Assembly: GCA_022561735.1 (NCBI GenBank)
Contig: JADFQR010000074.1
Location: 1-6,525, forward strand
Length of the DNA stretch: 6,525 bases
Direction: 5' to 3'
Origin: Chloroflexota bacterium
GTDB lineage: Bacteria; Chloroflexota; Dehalococcoidia; UBA1151
Translations under genes and position numbers: made by a program
Part shown: positions 1 to 5,634 of the stretch, piece after piece
Position numbering within the stretch: the stretch's first letter is position 1
How the letters are laid out: each line of letters begins with the position of its first letter
Notes under the pieces: model-generated
What the model was told of the DNA's origin: nothing
Seen by the model: the letters and a program-made list of their open reading frames with translations, nothing else
Databases searched by the model: none

Positions 1-1070
1 TTGTAATTATCAAGAGCGACGCGCTGGTCCTCACGCCAGACACCGAGTGCGTGGTCCGTCAACGTCTCCAGGTCCTCCGGGTCCAATTCCCTGGCATCGG
101 AGGTCTCATCGATGTAGTAGTAGCGGTATACGGCGTTCTCACCGTCCCAGATGCCGTCTCCCAGCGTCCTTACAGGAAGATTGGGCTCCCCCTCGTTGTT
201 GACGCCGAATAGCAGCGTCTCTACATCGAAATCATCAACCACGAACTCCGGGATCCAGCCGAGGTCTCCCCGTGTCCGGGCGACGGCCAACTCCTGCGAA
301 TGGTCGACGGTGACCTGGGCGATGGGATCTCCCGTGGCGAGCTGTCTCCGGGCGCGCTCAATGTCAGGGTCGGTATCGCGACTGAACTCCAGCGTGAATA
401 CGCGCACCTGCCGCTGGAGAAGCGGGACGTTTAGCTGCAAGGCCCGGCGCGCCTTCTCACGGAACAGACCCTTGCGGATGATCTCCGTGTAGGCTTCCTC
501 GCTCAATTGTGATCGATTGAGGAGTTGCCGGAACGCCTCGTCGATATCCGCTTTGACGGCCGGTTCGGCGGCGTCCGCGGTTGAAAGTCCGGGGAAGCCC
601 ATCGTCTCACGTATGGCGCCCTGGACTTCCGCTTCGATGACGGTGATGCCGAGCAACGGCGCCTTCTGATACGCGATTTCGTTCTCAGAGATCGTTTCGA
701 TTGATCTCAGGAGTTGATCCGCGATGCGGAAATCATCGCCGTTCTCAAGGGCCAGCCGCTGGTGGAATCGGACGAAGTCGACAACGTCCCCGCGTGTGTA
801 AATCACGTCGTTGACCTGGACGGCGATTTCGCGCGGCGGCAGCACGAACTGCTGAACGTACCCGTAACCCGGGACGGTCAGGATGGCGACAAATAGCAGC
901 AATCCTGCAATCAAAAACGGGCGGTTGCGTCGCCCCTGACGGCGCTTCTGTTCAATTATCTCTCGCCGGCTTGGCGGGCGTATTGCGGGCGCTTCGGTCG
1001 AGCGTGCTGGCTCTGAGTCGAGTGATTCAGCCTGACCGATGCCTGGGTCGAGGGTTCCGTCTGGAGGCAT
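1..1070 (-). CDS. Membrane-anchored SurA/PrsA-like foldase with parvulin-type domain (3' end beyond window)
   Basis: Reading from an ATG at 1070, 356 codons stay open to the window edge, so the C-terminus is missing. Residues 1-50 are a polar, probably cytoplasmic segment ending in a basic stretch (QKRRQGRRNR). Residues 51-67 form one hydrophobic signal-anchor helix. A SurA-N-like helical region follows (about 80-215), beginning with the typical VNDVIYTRGDVVDF. From about 222 the sequence resembles a PpiC/parvulin domain, with an HSQE stretch followed by GDLGWIPEF (268-276). The usual His of the first parvulin strand (HILV-type) is replaced by VFTLEF, so isomerase activity is doubtful and a chaperone role is possible. 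The protein probably acts on the outer face of the membrane, assisting folding of exported proteins. The start is supported by GGAGAG 10 nt upstream. It lies 95 bp downstream of rpsR, beyond a terminator-like hairpin, so it may be a separate unit; I found no convincing promoter. Family assignment is fairly sure, substrate unknown. Confidence 0.75.
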   Translation of the reverse strand, partial: MPPDGTLDPGIGQAESLDSEPARSTEAPAIRPPSRREIIEQKRRQGRRNRPFLIAGLLLFVAILTVPGYGYVQQFVLPPREIAVQVNDVIYTRGDVVDFVRFHQRLALENGDDFRIADQLLRSIETISENEIAYQKAPLLGITVIEAEVQGAIRETMGFPGLSTADAAEPAVKADIDEAFRQLLNRSQLSEEAYTEIIRKGLFREKARRALQLNVPLLQRQVRVFTLEFSRDTDPDIERARRQLATGDPIAQVTVDHSQELAVARTRGDLGWIPEFVVDDFDVETLLFGVNNEGEPNLPVRTLGDGIWDGENAVYRYYYIDETSDARELDPEDLETLTDHALGVWREDQRVALDNY

Positions 1071-1097
1071 GAAATGTGGCTCTCCGTTATGGATACA

Positions 1098-1108
1098 GAC
1101 AGCCTGTC
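1098..1108. repeat. Small 5-bp-arm palindrome upstream of the foldase gene
   Basis: GACAG-C-CTGTC is a perfect inverted repeat with a single central base, about 28 bp upstream of the foldase start codon. It could be an operator half-site pair, but it is short enough to occur by chance and no promoter elements could be anchored to it. Confidence 0.25.
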
Positions 1109-1130
1109 GTGGACTGCGCTGGGTCGATAA

Positions 1131-1153
1131 CTGACCGGGGCGACCCCGGTCAG
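1131..1153 (-). terminator. Probable terminator hairpin after rpsR
   Basis: Perfect inverted repeat with 10-bp arms (1131-1140 and 1144-1153; CTGACCGGGG paired with CCCCGGTCAG) and a 3-base loop. It starts 12 bases after the rpsR stop codon in the direction of transcription. On the minus strand it is followed by TTATCGAC, so there is no real T-tract. Position and stem strength suggest an end or attenuation point for rpsF-ssb-rpsR transcription. The missing T-run leaves open a 3'-end stabilising or processing role instead. Confidence 0.6.
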
Positions 1154-1165
1154 CCCGGAATCACC

Positions 1166-2059
1166 TCAGTCCTTCTTTTCTTCGTCCGCCTGTTCAACGT
1201 CTGAGTCGCCCGGCTCGGATTCATCCGTATCTTCGGATTCGTCCTCGTCAGAGTCAGTGTCTTCCTGTTCTTCTTCTGCCTCAGGTTCGTCAGAGGAGGC
1301 TTCCTCGGAAGAGGCTTCAGGCTCGTCATCGGACTCTTCGGCCTGGTCTTCCTCTGCGGATTCGGCTTCCTCGGAAGAAGCTTCAGGCTCATCGTCGGAC
1401 TCTTCGGGCTCAGATTCCTCGGTGGAGGCCTCGGATTCGTCAGAAGAGTCGTCTGAGGATTCCGGTTCGGAAGCGGTTTCTTCCGCTGCAGTTTCTGACG
1501 ATGCGTCGCTGGTTGCAGGCGCCGCGGATTCTTCTGTTGTAGCGGTCGCTGCGTCCTCTGGCGCTTCTGTCGTGTCGGACTCTTCTGATTCCGGAGTCGC
1601 CGGGGCGACCGGTTCCGGTTGGCGTTGTGCGATGGGCCCGGTAACCCTCAGGTGACCTTCTGATATCGGAAGAAGGGCAAGGTGACGTGCCCGGAGCAGG
1701 GCGCGCCGGAGCACGCGCTGGTGCTTCATGCAGGTACCGGTCTTCCGGGACGACTCGATCTTCGTTGAATCGGCCAGGTAACGCCTGAGAAGTTCCAGGT
1801 TCTTGTAATCGACGCGGTGCATCTTATCGACGCAGAACATGCAGACCCGCCGGCGTCCAAAACGCCGGGGACCGCCACCACCGGGCCTGCCGCCAAATCG
1901 GCGGCCACCACCACCACCGCCTCCGCCACGCGGACCTCCGCCCCCGCCGCCCCCGCGTGGACCGCCCTGTCCCTGGGGTGGGCCGCTCGGGCGCGGGCTG
2001 AATGATGGTGTGGAGTCCGGCCGCGGCGCGGAAGGAGTGGGAGCAGAGTCGGTAGTCAT
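1166..2059 (-). CDS. rpsR: 30S ribosomal protein S18 with long basic N-terminal and acidic C-terminal extensions
   Basis: The S18 core lies at about residues 66-141 of 297. It has a Cys-containing (zinc-ribbon-like) pattern: CMFC (C73, C76) and TGTCMKHQR (C110, H113), followed by LRRALLRARHLALLP. S18 binds S6 on the small-subunit platform. The usual family length is about 70-100 residues, so this protein is three to four times longer. Residues 1-30 are Pro/Ser-rich and 31-71 are Gly/Arg-rich with RGG-like clusters. Residues about 148-297 are almost entirely Ser, Glu, Asp, Ala, Thr and Pro, and contain a 22-residue-spaced duplication. Both extensions should be disordered. The ATG at 2059 has AGAGGAA upstream. 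The gene follows ssb after 92 bp in the classical rpsF-ssb-rpsR order; rplI, often next, is absent. The frame is uninterrupted from core to tail, so the tail is not an obvious frameshift product. Identity is certain; function of the extensions is unknown. Confidence 0.95.
   Translation of the reverse strand: MTTDSAPTPSAPRPDSTPSFSPRPSGPPQGQGGPRGGGGGGGPRGGGGGGGGRRFGGRPGGGGPRRFGRRRVCMFCVDKMHRVDYKNLELLRRYLADSTKIESSRKTGTCMKHQRVLRRALLRARHLALLPISEGHLRVTGPIAQRQPEPVAPATPESEESDTTEAPEDAATATTEESAAPATSDASSETAAEETASEPESSDDSSDESEASTEESEPEESDDEPEASSEEAESAEEDQAEESDDEPEASSEEASSDEPEAEEEQEDTDSDEDESEDTDESEPGDSDVEQADEEKKD
1298..1407. repeat. Imperfect 44-bp direct repeat inside the rpsR tail
   Basis: Bases 1298-1341 and 1364-1407 match at 41 of 44 positions, with a 66-bp offset that is exactly 22 codons. 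On the minus strand each copy encodes the block ESDDEPEASSEEA within the acidic S18 tail. The in-frame spacing suggests the tail grew by local duplication. Confidence 0.85.
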
Positions 2060-2140
2060 AAGTAAATTGATTCCTCTGGTGCCGCGCTATCCCGGTCTGG
2101 TGTGCGCGACGCAAGCTTCGGTCGTAGCGATCGGAGAGTC

Positions 2141-2160
2141 CCCTGGAATGCCTACCAGGG
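2141..2160 (-). repeat. Short hairpin across the ssb stop codon
   Basis: CCCTGG (2141-2146) pairs with CCAGGG (2155-2160) around an 8-base loop that includes the ssb TAG stop. The stem is only 6 bp and has no T-tract, so it is more likely a minor RNA structure in the 92-bp ssb-rpsR gap than a terminator. Otherwise that gap shows only the rpsR Shine-Dalgarno sequence. Confidence 0.3.
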
Positions 2161-2604
2161 CAACTCCTCTACGTCGCTCGGCGTCTCCGGGCCTGATTGG
2201 TCCGAAGGCGCTTCTTGCCGTGGAGCGGGAGCGGGAGCGGCGTCGCCGCTCTGCCCATCGTTCCACTGTGCCGTGCCACCCCGGTCAAGGAACAGCACCG
2301 TCTGTGCGTTGATCTCGTTCGAGAATCGCATCTGGCCATCGTTACCCTGGTAACTGCGGCTTCTCAGACGACCCTCCACGTAGACCTTCATACCCTTGGT
2401 CACGTACTGGTTAACCGTATCCGCGAGCCGTTCCCATGCGGTGACGGTGAACCATTCCGTCTCCTCTTGCTGGCCGCCGTCGCGGGTCGAAAACCGGCGA
2501 GTTACGGCGAGACGGAAATCGGTCACCGCGCTGCCGGATGGCGTGTAACGCATCTCCGGGTCGGTCCCGACGTTGCCGATCATGATGACCTTGTTCAGAC
2601 TCAT
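2152..2604 (-). CDS. ssb: Single-stranded DNA-binding protein
   Basis: 150 residues, near the usual length of about 150-180. The N-terminal OB fold (residues 1-110) begins MSLNKVIMIGNVGTDPEMRYTP and continues with VTDFRLAV, the aromatic EWFTVTAWERLA segment, YVTKGMKVYVEGRL and a final strand ending TVLFLD. Trp51, Phe52 and Trp57 are the type of aromatics that stack on single-stranded DNA. Residues about 111-143 form a Pro/Ala/Gln-rich flexible linker, and the acidic tip is SDVEELPW. That tip normally ends in Pro-Phe and docks replication and repair enzymes; here the last residue is Trp. The protein coats single-stranded DNA during replication, recombination and repair. It starts 2 bases after the rpsF stop, with AGGA 7 nt upstream of ATG, which indicates translational coupling in rpsF-ssb-rpsR. 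Confidence 0.96.
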   Translation of the reverse strand: MSLNKVIMIGNVGTDPEMRYTPSGSAVTDFRLAVTRRFSTRDGGQQEETEWFTVTAWERLADTVNQYVTKGMKVYVEGRLRSRSYQGNDGQMRFSNEINAQTVLFLDRGGTAQWNDGQSGDAAPAPAPRQEAPSDQSGPETPSDVEELPW

Positions 2605-2606
2605 CG

Positions 2607-2984
2607 TTAGGTTCCTGAAGCCTCGGTTCCGGCGGCAATCTCAACGGCGGGCTCCGGCGGGGCGGGTGGAGCGGGCGGGGGAGCCGGAAGCAGGTCTGCC
2701 TCCTCGATACGGAAATGGAGGTGCCTGATGATCGCCTGGTCGGCAACTATTTCTTTCTCGAAAACTACAGCCTCTTCCGGTTCCATATCGAACTGGACGA
2801 CGTTATAGATGCCTTCGGCGTGGTGATTGATCGGGTAGGCGAGCGACCGCCGGCCCCATGCGGCAGTCCTGAGCACCGTGCCACCGTGGTTCTCGATCCG
2901 GCCGTCAACAGCCTCTATGGACTGATCAATTCCCTCTTCATCGGTGTCGGAACCGAGAATCCACATCAACTCGTAGTAGCGCAA
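2607..2984 (-). CDS. rpsF: 30S ribosomal protein S6
   Basis: Starting at the TTG at 2984 gives 125 residues, opening RYYELMWILGSD, which is where S6 proteins normally begin (compare the usual RNYELMYIL). Residues 1-95 are the S6 fold, including the conserved WGRRSLAYPI (43-52) and GIYNVVQF (58-65). Residues about 98-125 are a Pro/Ala-rich extension ending in EASGT. S6 binds S18, encoded two genes downstream, on the platform of the small subunit. The open frame extends upstream to a TTG at 3125 that would touch the glyA end, but those 47 extra residues do not resemble S6 and would span the promoter at 3028-3055. AGAGGT lies 11 nt upstream of the chosen TTG. An in-frame TTG at 3014 (residue 38 of the long frame) lacks a comparable Shine-Dalgarno sequence. 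The gene identity is sure and the start likely. Confidence 0.93.
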   Translation of the reverse strand: MRYYELMWILGSDTDEEGIDQSIEAVDGRIENHGGTVLRTAAWGRRSLAYPINHHAEGIYNVVQFDMEPEEAVVFEKEIVADQAIIRHLHFRIEEADLLPAPPPAPPAPPEPAVEIAAGTEASGT

Positions 2985-3009
2985 CGTAAATGGTGACCTC
3001 TGAGATGCG

Positions 3010-3020
3010 TTCAATTTGAA
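3010..3020. promoter_or_regulatory. Palindrome at the predicted rpsF transcription start
   Basis: TTCAA-T-TTGAA is a perfect 5-bp-arm palindrome beginning about where the extended -10 promoter would start transcription. It is a candidate repressor site. The one-base centre means it would not form a useful RNA hairpin. It is short and may be chance. Confidence 0.25.
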
Positions 3021-3027
3021 CCGGCGA

Positions 3028-3055
3028 AGTATATCACGGCGCGGCGCGATCCCAA
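3028..3055 (-). promoter_or_regulatory. Extended -10 promoter for rpsF-ssb-rpsR
   Basis: On the minus strand a TATACT box (3028-3033) is preceded directly by TGA (3034-3036), giving the TGN extended -10 motif. TTGGGA (3050-3055) sits 16 bp upstream as a -35 element, matching TTGACA at four of six positions. Transcription would start near 3021, leaving a leader of about 37 nt before the TTG start of rpsF. The promoter lies between the glyA stop and rpsF, as expected for a separately transcribed ribosomal protein operon. I could not identify an S6:S18 autoregulatory RNA motif in the short leader. Confidence 0.65.
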
Positions 3056-3090
3056 GCCCGGCATGGCGGTCTGGCAGGACGGTGTCGCCC

Positions 3091-3116
3091 GGTAGCTTTT
3101 CGGGGTAGCTTTTCGG
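3091..3116. repeat. Perfect tandem duplication of a 13-mer downstream of glyA
   Basis: GGTAGCTTTTCGG occurs twice back to back (3091-3103 and 3104-3116), starting 6 bases past the glyA stop in the reading direction and about 35 bp upstream of the rpsF -35 box. It is non-coding. It may be a slippage duplication or a pair of protein-binding sites. Confidence 0.8.
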
Positions 3117-3121
3117 AGCGA

Positions 3122-4390
3122 TCAAGAGTCAATTATGCCGGGAACGGAAAACGCGGACGTGAACCGCTTCACCCGGCCCCGGATTGACGCCAGCGCCCCG
3201 CCAGCGGAGGGTGCTCCTGAATCTCCGCCCGTGTCCAGGGCCTCGAGAATGAATCCGGCGATCGTCTGCATATCCCCCGGTCCCATGCCGCGGCTTGTTA
3301 CCGCCGGGGTCCCGAGGCGCAGGCCGCTGGTGACGCGCGGTGGAAGCGGGTCAAACGGGATAGCGTTCTTGTTGGCGATGATGCCGGCAGCGTGAAGCGT
3401 GTCCTCGGCTTCCTGACCGGTCATGTCCCGGGTTGAAACATCCACCAGCATAAGGTGGTTGTCTGTTCCACCGGAAACTATCCGCAACCCGCCATCGGCG
3501 AGCGCCGCTGCCAGGGCCTTTGCATTAGCGACGATAGACGCTGCATAGGTTTTGAATTCGGGGGTGGCAGCCTCTGCGAACGCGACCGCCTTTGCTGCGA
3601 TGGCGTGCACCATCGGACCGCCCTGGGAGTTCGGGAATACCGCGGAGTTGACCTTGCGCGCCAGGGATTTGCGAGACAGAATCATGGCCCCGCGCGGCCC
3701 GCGAAGGGTCTTGTGTGTGGTACTGGTGATCAGGTCCGCGTGCGGCGCTGGAGAGGGATGTGCGCCGCCGGCGATGAGTCCTGCGATGTGCGCCATGTCG
3801 ACCAGCAACAGGGCCCCGACCTCATCCGCGATCTCCCGGAAGCGTGCGAAGTCGATTATCCGCGAGTACGCAGTCGCCCCGGTCACGATAAGCGCCGGCT
3901 TGAACTCACGGGCGGTCGCTGCCACCGCGTCGTAGTCGATAGTCTCTTCCTCACGGAGGACCCCGTACGATGCAAACTCGTACAACTTTCCCGAGAAGTT
4001 GACCGGGGAACCGTGGGTAAGGTGGCCTCCCTGGTCCAGCTGCATGCCGAGAACGCGGTCCCCCGGCTTGAGCGTGGCGAAGTAAGCGGCCATGTTGGCC
4101 TGTGACCCGCTGTGAGGCTGCACGTTCGCAGCCTCTGTGCCGAACAGCGCGTTGGCGCGGTCGATAGCGAGCGTTTCCACCCTGTCTGCGTTCTCGCATC
4201 CGGCGTAGTACCGCCGTCCCGGATAGCCTTCTGCGTACTTGTTTGTGAGTATCGACCCGGTCGCCTCCAGCACGGCGTTGCTGGCGTAGTTCTCGGACGC
4301 GATCAGGTTGATCTCGTCCGTCTGGCGCCGGATATCGTCCGCTATGGCGGCCGCAATTTCGGGATCCTGTGTGGCAAGAGTCTCGTGCAT
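3122..4390 (-). CDS. glyA: Serine hydroxymethyltransferase
   Basis: A complete 422-residue fold-type I PLP enzyme, matching the usual bacterial length of about 415-425. It converts serine and tetrahydrofolate to glycine and 5,10-methylene-tetrahydrofolate in the cytoplasm, feeding one-carbon metabolism. Visible signatures are [10 protein letters not shown] (26-35), [18 protein letters not shown] (49-66), [11 protein letters not shown] (89-99), the [15 protein letters not shown] block (195-209) with the PLP-contacting Asp and His, and the Schiff-base lysine K227 in [13 protein letters not shown]. The C-terminal domain ends with [14 protein letters not shown] (356-369). The ATG at 4390 is preceded by AGGA 11 nt upstream and matches the family N-terminus. 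The gene is divergent from the PIG-L gene and upstream of rpsF, but the latter has its own promoter. No promoter for glyA could be called with confidence. All key residues are present, so it should be active. Confidence 0.97.
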   Translation of the reverse strand: MHETLATQDPEIAAAIADDIRRQTDEINLIASENYASNAVLEATGSILTNKYAEGYPGRRYYAGCENADRVETLAIDRANALFGTEAANVQPHSGSQANMAAYFATLKPGDRVLGMQLDQGGHLTHGSPVNFSGKLYEFASYGVLREEETIDYDAVAATAREFKPALIVTGATAYSRIIDFARFREIADEVGALLLVDMAHIAGLIAGGAHPSPAPHADLITSTTHKTLRGPRGAMILSRKSLARKVNSAVFPNSQGGPMVHAIAAKAVAFAEAATPEFKTYAASIVANAKALAAALADGGLRIVSGGTDNHLMLVDVSTRDMTGQEAEDTLHAAGIIANKNAIPFDPLPPRVTSGLRLGTPAVTSRGMGPGDMQTIAGFILEALDTGGDSGAPSAGGALASIRGRVKRFTSAFSVPGIIDS

Positions 4391-4674
4391 GGAGAACGCG
4401 GTCCTGTCGCCGGCCGTCCGGAGCCGGGTTGTCCCGGGTCCGGGCTATCCAGGGTTACGGCCGGAGCTAAACGTGATTTGTAGCCTGATCGTCGCCAGCT
4501 CTTTGCGTGTAATTTGAGCGTACGGCGTATTCAAGTCTAAGGGTGTGTTCCCTGTCACCGCTATCATCTATACAGGAGTTCTCACGTGCCGCGCCAGACC
4601 GGGCGCGGCACGTCCTACGTCAGGCCGGTCAGGCCATACGCTGCACGTGTCAGCCGGAAGGAAACTTTGAGCAC
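4391..4674. other. Divergent intergenic region between glyA and the PIG-L gene
   Basis: These 284 bp separate divergent start codons and must hold both promoters. On the plus strand there are -10-like sequences TATCAT (4562-4567) and TATACA (4569-4574), but no good -35 at the right distance. On the minus strand TTGAAT (4528-4533) could be a -35, but the best box 17 bp downstream (TACACG) is poor. The strong hairpin at 4584-4613 is the clearest element. An open frame reaches back to a GTG at 4543, but its first 44 codons look like non-coding sequence. Confidence 0.5.
4584..4613. promoter_or_regulatory. Perfect 12-bp hairpin in the PIG-L gene leader
   Basis: Arms 4584-4595 (ACGTGCCGCGCC) and 4602-4613 (GGCGCGGCACGT) are exactly complementary around a 6-base loop, AGACCG. 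The structure ends about 60 bp before the deacetylase ATG and just after two -10-like boxes. No T-tract follows on either strand, so it does not look like an ordinary intrinsic terminator. A leader RNA structure controlling expression, or a dyad operator, are the main options. Confidence 0.7.
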
Positions 4675-5451
4675 ATGACCCTGCGGGCATCTGAGTTCTA
4701 TCAGCCTGGTCGTACCGATCCTTTCAGCGTGATCGATGACATTCCGGAGCGCGCGATGGTGGTGTGCGCTCATCCGGACGACGCTGAGATCGGCACGGGC
4801 GCCACCGTCGCGAAGTGGGTCGAGCGTGGGTGCGAAGTGGTTTACGTCGTGTGTACGGACGGCGCCGGCGGATCTAACGATGAAGGTATGACCAGCGACC
4901 ACATCGTCCCGGTTCGTGGGGAAGAGCAGTCAGCGGCGGCGCGAGTGCTCGGGGTCAAACACGTGATAATGCTTGGCCATCCGGATGGAGGGCTGGAGGA
5001 TGACCGGGTCTTCCGCGGCGAGATCGTGCAGGCCATTCGGACCTACCGGCCGGATACCGTGTTCTGCCACGACCCTCACCGGATCAACGGGTTCCAGCAT
5101 CGCGATCACCGTATGGTGGGAACTGTCACAGCGGACGCCATCTATCCGTACGCTCGTGACCACCTGCACTTCCCGGAGCAGTTGAAGGACGGCCTGGAGC
5201 CGCACAAGGTGCGCCGCCTGATGCTCTGGGGCTCCGACCACCCGGACGTTATCGTTGATGTCTCGGGCGGGTACGTTGAAAAGCAAATTGAGGCGCTGTC
5301 AAAGCACGCGTCACAGGTTCTAGGTCTCGACAACGAGTCTTCCGACCGGCCTCGTTTCGGCGAACGGCTGCGGGAACGATCCCGGCGCGCCGCCGAGGGC
5401 AACGAATTTGAGCAGGGTGAGACTTTTCGGCAACTGATCGCCCGGTCCTGA
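4675..5451 (+). CDS. PIG-L/LmbE family zinc-dependent deacetylase
   Basis: 258 residues from the ATG at 4675, within the family's usual range of about 220-300. The fold starts with a strand, MVVCAHPDDAEIG (28-40), carrying the AHPDD motif: H33 and D36 would bind zinc and D35 act as base. The third zinc ligand comes from the QHRDHRMVG segment (141-149; H142 or H145). RGEEQSAAARVLGV (81-94) and LGHPDGGL (100-107) are also typical. The family removes acetyl groups from N-acetylglucosamine-type substrates (GPI precursors, mycothiol or bacillithiol intermediates, antibiotics). The substrate here cannot be read from sequence. There is no signal peptide, so it is probably cytoplasmic. The ATG is chosen because AAGGAAA lies just upstream and the extra residues from an upstream GTG at 4543 are not family-like and would encode through the hairpin. 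A CpsB-type phosphatase follows after 183 bp, suggesting but not proving surface glycan metabolism. Confidence 0.9.
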   Translation: MTLRASEFYQPGRTDPFSVIDDIPERAMVVCAHPDDAEIGTGATVAKWVERGCEVVYVVCTDGAGGSNDEGMTSDHIVPVRGEEQSAAARVLGVKHVIMLGHPDGGLEDDRVFRGEIVQAIRTYRPDTVFCHDPHRINGFQHRDHRMVGTVTADAIYPYARDHLHFPEQLKDGLEPHKVRRLMLWGSDHPDVIVDVSGGYVEKQIEALSKHASQVLGLDNESSDRPRFGERLRERSRRAAEGNEFEQGETFRQLIARS

Positions 5452-5454
5452 TCC

Positions 5455-5510
5455 CCCGGATACCTGGGAATACCTGGGGATTCCGGGAACACCGGGGAAT
5501 GCCGGGCCTC
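5455..5510. repeat. Degenerate tandem 10-bp repeats after the PIG-L gene
   Basis: From 5461 to 5510 five consecutive decamers fit the pattern NNCC(T/G)GGG(A/G)A with increasing divergence: TACCTGGGAA, TACCTGGGGA, TTCCGGGAAC, ACCGGGGAAT, GCCGGGCCTC. The preceding CCCGGA (5455-5460) can also pair with TCCGGG (5482-5487), and CCCCGG (5454-5459) with CCGGGG (5492-5497), so the transcript could fold in several ways just after the stop codon. It could act as a weak terminator or a 3' stability element. No T-tract is present. Confidence 0.65.
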
Positions 5511-5520
5511 AGCTTCGTCG

Positions 5521-5549
5521 TTGACGGCGCTGTCGAGTCACCTCAAACT
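5521..5549 (+). promoter_or_regulatory. Possible promoter for the CpsB-type phosphatase
   Basis: TTGACG (5521-5526) matches the -35 consensus at five of six bases. With a 17-bp spacer the -10 position holds CAAACT (5544-5549), matching only three of six. Transcription would start near 5556 and give a GC-rich leader of about 80 nt, in which 5582-5588 can pair with 5604-5610. The weak -10 makes this tentative. Confidence 0.35.
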
Positions 5550-5634
5550 TCGGGACGGCCGGACCAGGGCCGGTGACCGAACGGGCGGGATGGCCCGTGT
5601 GCGCCGCCCGCCTCACACAAGATTGGAGCGCGCT

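Noticed and set aside
151..492. Plus-strand open frame opposite the foldase
   Set aside because: The minus-strand foldase frame is open throughout and matches SurA/PpiC motifs; the plus frame is Ser/Arg-rich with no family features.
1071..1130. Promoter for the foldase gene
   Set aside because: TATCCA and CATAAC are -10-like, but no -35-like hexamer sits at a usable distance, so I did not call one.
1150..1392. Minus-strand frame encoding a Lys/Arg/Pro-rich short protein
   Set aside because: It is the shifted frame of the same repetitive rpsR tail, with no independent start signal or family resemblance.
1257..1655. Plus-strand open frame encoding a Ser-rich protein
   Set aside because: It is the antisense shadow of the Glu/Ser/Asp-rich rpsR tail, and its repeats are explained by the repeats there. 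The S18 core on the other strand is unambiguous.
2060..2151. Possible promoter in the ssb-rpsR gap (TTGCGT, 17 bp, GATAGC)
   Set aside because: Both boxes match consensus at only about half of positions, and the operon arrangement does not require an internal promoter.
1839..2312. Plus-strand proline-rich open frame
   Set aside because: It is antisense to the Gly/Arg-rich S18 N-terminus and to ssb; the polyproline simply mirrors glycine codons.
2341..2354. Palindrome GTTACC-CT-GGTAAC
   Set aside because: It lies within ssb coding sequence that encodes the conserved SYQGND region, so chance is the simplest explanation.
3455..4105. 216-codon plus-strand open frame inside glyA
   Set aside because: glyA has full motif coverage on the other strand. 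The plus-strand product is Cys/Arg-rich with no recognisable domain, as is typical of GC-rich antisense frames.
4543..4674. GTG start adding 44 residues to the PIG-L protein
   Set aside because: The extra residues do not resemble the family and run through the hairpin, and no good Shine-Dalgarno sequence precedes the GTG, whereas AAGGAAA precedes the ATG at 4675.
5455..5510. CRISPR array
   Set aside because: The units are 10 bp, contiguous and degenerate, with no spacers of CRISPR length and no cas genes.
5521..5634. Longer N-terminus for the CpsB-type phosphatase
   Set aside because: The added 38 residues are Arg/Gly-rich without family similarity and overlap a possible -35 box. GGAG is ideally spaced from the TTG at 5635.
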